DNA from: Solimicrobium sp040544425 | GTDB lineage: Bacteria; Pseudomonadota; Gammaproteobacteria; Burkholderiales; Burkholderiaceae_D | Length of the DNA stretch: 64,000 nt | Direction: 5' to 3' | Assembly (NCBI GenBank): GCA_040544425.1 | Contig: JBEONO010000004.1 | Coordinates: 124,001-188,000, forward strand | Part shown: positions 61,817 to 64,000 of the stretch, one piece after another | Numbering within the stretch: the stretch's first letter is position 1 | Layout: each line of letters begins with the position of its first letter | Position numbers and translations under genes: made by a program | Notes under the pieces: generated by a model | Told to the model about the DNA's origin: nothing | What the model saw: only the letters and a program-made list of their open reading frames with translations | Database searches by the model: none

Positions 61817-61916
61817 AAATCGAGTCGATAGCCCTTAAATCGAGTCGATACCGGTCAAATCGAGTCGATACTTGCGAAATCGACTCGATTTCAGTAGAAT
61901 CGACTCACCTTATTTG
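61817..61916. repeat. Five 20-bp direct repeats with palindromic core (operator array) upstream of the Fic gene
   Basis: Units begin at 61817, 61837, 61857, 61877 and 61897, exactly 20 bases apart. The core ATCGAGTCGAT (copies 1-3) is a perfect odd palindrome with a central G; copy 4 has the central C, its reverse complement, and copy 5 is degenerate (ATCGACTCACC). The spacers vary freely. The array ends 11 bases before the Fic start codon. Near-two-turn spacing puts all sites on one helical face, which suggests cooperative binding, plausibly by the HTH of the Fic protein. Confidence 0.85.
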
Positions 61917-61927
61917 CTAATCCACTT

Positions 61928-63319
61928 ATGCCATACGGCGACCGCCTGACAACCGATGAATTATTAGAAGCCCTGCAAGCACTTGCTTCTGGCGGGCAGG
62001 GTCTCGTCTCGACAAGTCAGCTGGTCGTTGCAACAGGTTCGAGTAAACCCGCGGTCCAGCGCCTGATCGCAAAATTGATTGCAGTTGGCAGGATTGAAGT
62101 CACGGGCAAGGCGCGCGCAACGAAGTACAGGCTCCCAACAACGGATTCACCTGGCAACGCCGTAACTCAGTTACCTGTCCCTGAAACACCCCAAACCATC
62201 GGACCCGAATGGCGGGCAAAAAGCTTGGCTCTCAGGCAGCAGTTATCTCTGCCATTGGCCGCGCGTGTCCCCGTAACATATCGCCGGGCATTCGTTGATG
62301 ACTACGTACCCAACGAAACTTTCTTGCTGCCGCGAGAACTCTCCGAGGAACTGGTTGCGCTTGGTCATCTCGAAGGGCAACTTCCAGCCGGCACCTATGT
62401 TCGTAAGGTTTTGGAGCAATTGCTGATTGACTTGTCCTGGTCGTCTTCTCATCTCGAAGGTAACCGTTACACACTTCTGGATACGGAAGAACTCTTCAAA
62501 AGTGGAGCTTCTGCTACTGACACCGATGCTGTCATGCTACTCAACCACAAAGCTGCCATTGAGTTCCTGGTTGATGCTGTTCCAACACAAGGGCTAACCG
62601 CGAGTCTTGTTCGAAATTTGCATGCGGTACTAATGCAAGACCTGCTGGCTGATTCCGTATCACTTGGCGCTATTCGCGAAAAAGTGGTCAACATCAGCGG
62701 CACTACTTATGTTCCTACTCAAGTCCCAGCTATGCTGCACGAGATGTTTGAACAGATCATAGTGAAAGCCCAACACATCAAAAACCCGTTAGAAGCCTCT
62801 TTTTTCTTATGGGTGAACCTGGCTTATCTGCAGCCTTTCGAGGACGGAAACAAGCGTGTGAGCAGAGTTGCCGCCAACATCCCCTTGATGCTCTATAACC
62901 AGGCGCCATTATCATTCCTTGATGTTAATCGCGAAGACTATGCCTTGGCCATGATGGGTGTGTATGAAGCCTGCGATGTATCAATGGCGGTTGACCTGTT
63001 TAATTGGACATACCGACGCTCCCATACCAAATACAAAATTGTATCGGAGTCGCTTGGGTCCCCAGACCCGTTTCGGATTAAATACCGGGAAGTCCTTAAT
63101 GAAGCAGTGGGCCTGGTTGTGCGAGGCCGGAAACCAATCGGGGACGTGTTGCTTGCGTTGGGATTACCCGACCAAGACGTCGTGAGATTTCAGCAACTGC
63201 TCGTTCAAGAGTTGAATGCGCTTGCGGAATATAACTGCGCACGATATCGGCTCGGCATGACGGAAACCAAATCCTGGATTAGCGAAGTGCGTGTCCCAGG
63301 TATCCTTTTGCAAGGCTGA
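61928..63319 (+). CDS. Winged-helix Fic-domain protein with altered catalytic motif
   Basis: A 463-residue protein with an N-terminal winged-helix domain (about 1-70; STSQLVVATGSSKPAVQRLI) and a central Fic domain. The Fic motif, normally HPFxDGNGRxxR, reads QPFEDGNKRVSR (302-313): the catalytic His is Gln302 and the Gly after Asn is Lys309, as in Doc-type kinases (HxFx[D/N][A/G]NKR). An inhibitory-helix motif SSHLEGN ([S/T]xxxE[G/N], Glu177) is present. A C-terminal helical region of about 110 residues is unassigned. With the operator array directly upstream it looks like an autoregulated transcription factor or regulator, possibly without AMP-transfer activity. No ribosome-binding site is evident. 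Confidence 0.8.
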   Translation: MPYGDRLTTDELLEALQALASGGQGLVSTSQLVVATGSSKPAVQRLIAKLIAVGRIEVTGKARATKYRLPTTDSPGNAVTQLPVPETPQTIGPEWRAKSLALRQQLSLPLAARVPVTYRRAFVDDYVPNETFLLPRELSEELVALGHLEGQLPAGTYVRKVLEQLLIDLSWSSSHLEGNRYTLLDTEELFKSGASATDTDAVMLLNHKAAIEFLVDAVPTQGLTASLVRNLHAVLMQDLLADSVSLGAIREKVVNISGTTYVPTQVPAMLHEMFEQIIVKAQHIKNPLEASFFLWVNLAYLQPFEDGNKRVSRVAANIPLMLYNQAPLSFLDVNREDYALAMMGVYEACDVSMAVDLFNWTYRRSHTKYKIVSESLGSPDPFRIKYREVLNEAVGLVVRGRKPIGDVLLALGLPDQDVVRFQQLLVQELNALAEYNCARYRLGMTETKSWISEVRVPGILLQG

Positions 63320-63754
63320 CATTGGAATAACCGAAGCATTTGACAACTCGGTGAAATCAGAAAATGCAAAACAGTCCGCTCTGCTTGAAAGCAGATAATA
63401 AAATTACCGGGTCAATTCCGGATTCGAAGCCGCTCGACAGACGCTTACCTATGAGCCCTCAGCTAATCTCAATAATTTTTATTGCAAATACACTATTTTT
63501 ATAGTGAACTTGGATAAGCTGATGGGATGAAAGGCGCTGATCGCTGGCCGATTCCGGCGCGAAAATTGTTGCGAAATCCATTGATCGCAGGTAGCCTCCG
63601 GTCTGCTTGAATTGACTGCTGTTGTGCATTCACCTGATCAGCATCAGGGAACGATAGACACAACGATAGACATAAAATACAAGGGGTTGCACAGATTTGC
63701 GGCCCCTTTTCTTTTGGACTTGATCAGTCACTCCAAAATTTTGTTATTAGAAAG
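63320..63754. other. Intergenic region between the Fic gene and the Stealth gene
   Basis: About 435 bases without a recognisable gene. It holds an AT-rich palindrome CACTAT-TTTT-ATAGTG (63491-63506), a 12-base direct repeat of ACGATAGACA (63651 and 63663) and a terminator-like hairpin at 63681. It marks the switch from the accessory island to a polysaccharide-type gene. Confidence 0.5.
63681..63716 (+). terminator. Rho-independent terminator-like hairpin before the Stealth gene
   Basis: AAGGGGTTGC (63681-63690) pairs with GCGGCCCCTT (63699-63708), including two G-U pairs, around an 8-base loop. TTCTTTT follows. No annotated gene ends just upstream; it may end the Fic transcript, an unrecognised small RNA, or act as a leader attenuator. 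Confidence 0.6.
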
Positions 63755-64000
63755 ATGACTGGCTTAATGAACGATGCGAGTGAGATTCCGGAACAGATTG
63801 ATATTGTCTACCTATGGGTAGACGGTGCAGATCCGGCCTGGCAGATAAAACGGCAGCAGGCCTATTCGCGCTGGATCACGGAGAACCCGGACGAGCTGGC
63901 AGCGCATGGCAACACGGCGGGGCGCTATCGTGACAACGGCGAACTGCTGTTCAATCTGCGCGCATTAGCGAAGTTTTTTCCTGATCACGGTCATGTTTAT
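63755..64000 (+). CDS. Stealth-family sugar phosphotransferase, N-terminal fragment (runs off window)
   Basis: The first 82 codons are present. The conserved region 1 of Stealth proteins, IDIVYLWVDGADPAW (about residues 15-29), and the start of region 2, RYRDNGELLFNLRAL (about 58-72), are clear. The family transfers hexose-1-phosphates to build capsules or exopolysaccharides (for example in Neisseria capsule synthesis). ATG 63755 follows AGAAAG; ATG 63767 is possible. It is probably the first gene of a surface-polysaccharide locus beyond the window. Confidence 0.85.
   Translation, partial: MTGLMNDASEIPEQIDIVYLWVDGADPAWQIKRQQAYSRWITENPDELAAHGNTAGRYRDNGELLFNLRALAKFFPDHGHVY

Noticed and set aside
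61817..61916. Regular repeats that might be taken for a small CRISPR array
   Set aside because: The repeat core is 11 bases with 9-base spacers, far below CRISPR dimensions, and no cas genes are present; an operator array explains it better.
63587..63598. ops/JUMPstart-like element before the Stealth gene (GCAGGTAGCCTC)
   Set aside because: It matches only 8 of 11 positions of GGCGGTAGCGT and no surrounding JUMPstart sequence is seen; likely chance.

Overview
The window comes from a betaproteobacterial chromosome, most likely order Burkholderiales and family Oxalobacteraceae (an Undibacterium- or Herminiimonas-like organism). This is an inference from gene order (pilMNOPQ-aroK-aroB-dgt; kdsD-kdsC-lptC-lptA-lptB-rpoN-hpf; methyltransferase-SDR-folB-ttcA-glmU), from moderate GC content and from protein character. 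Most of it is conserved core genome. No tRNA, rRNA, CRISPR array, insertion sequence or prophage was recognised.

Layout. 1-144: start of a leftward PBP1A-type gene. 472-5617: type IV pilus assembly operon pilMNOPQ, followed by a tiny lipoprotein-like reading frame and a large secreted Ig-like lipoprotein. 8164-10961: an in-frame AroK-AroB fusion and dGTPase. 10958-17647 (leftward): acyl-CoA hydrolase, hpf, rpoN and the lptB/A/C-kdsC-kdsD block for LPS export and Kdo synthesis. 17766-25325: a KefB-like antiporter and a two-gene hybrid histidine-kinase locus. 25565-29224: divergent uvrA and ssb. 29379-35056: an accessory stretch with a RibD/DHFR-like protein, an orphan AAA+ ATPase behind a perfect 21-bp inverted repeat, an EAL phosphodiesterase, a crystallin/glycine-zipper protein, a TetR regulator and a DUF2252 protein. 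35178-39070: birA, coaX, a SPOR protein and a peptide transporter. 39112-43094 (leftward): cytochrome c maturation system II and a c4-type cytochrome. 43498-46698: engB, hemB and a sterol-desaturase-like hydroxylase. 46720-51373 (leftward): an HDOD protein, a degenerate-receiver TPR protein, DUF2905 and a MidA-type methyltransferase. 51450-58427: SDR, folB, ttcA, glmU, a GNAT acetyltransferase and an M16 peptidase. 58495-58649: a REP-like inverted repeat and a 14-bp minisatellite. 58678-61134: Lrp/AsnC regulator divergent from glmS. 61131-63319: an accessory island with an ORF6N remnant, a lone HTH antitoxin-like gene, a 20-bp-period operator array and a winged-helix Fic protein with an altered active site. 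63755-64000: start of a Stealth-type sugar phosphotransferase, probably the edge of a surface-polysaccharide locus.

Functionally the window is rich in envelope biogenesis: pilus secretin, LPS transport and Kdo supply, and UDP-GlcNAc supply through glmS and glmU, which lie 4.4 kb apart. It also carries several signalling modules (hybrid kinase phosphorelay, EAL, HDOD, pseudo-receiver). The strongest leads for something undescribed are the Fic regulator with its palindromic operator array (61817-63319) and the orphan ATPase whose promoter is bracketed by a perfect inverted repeat (30106-31348).
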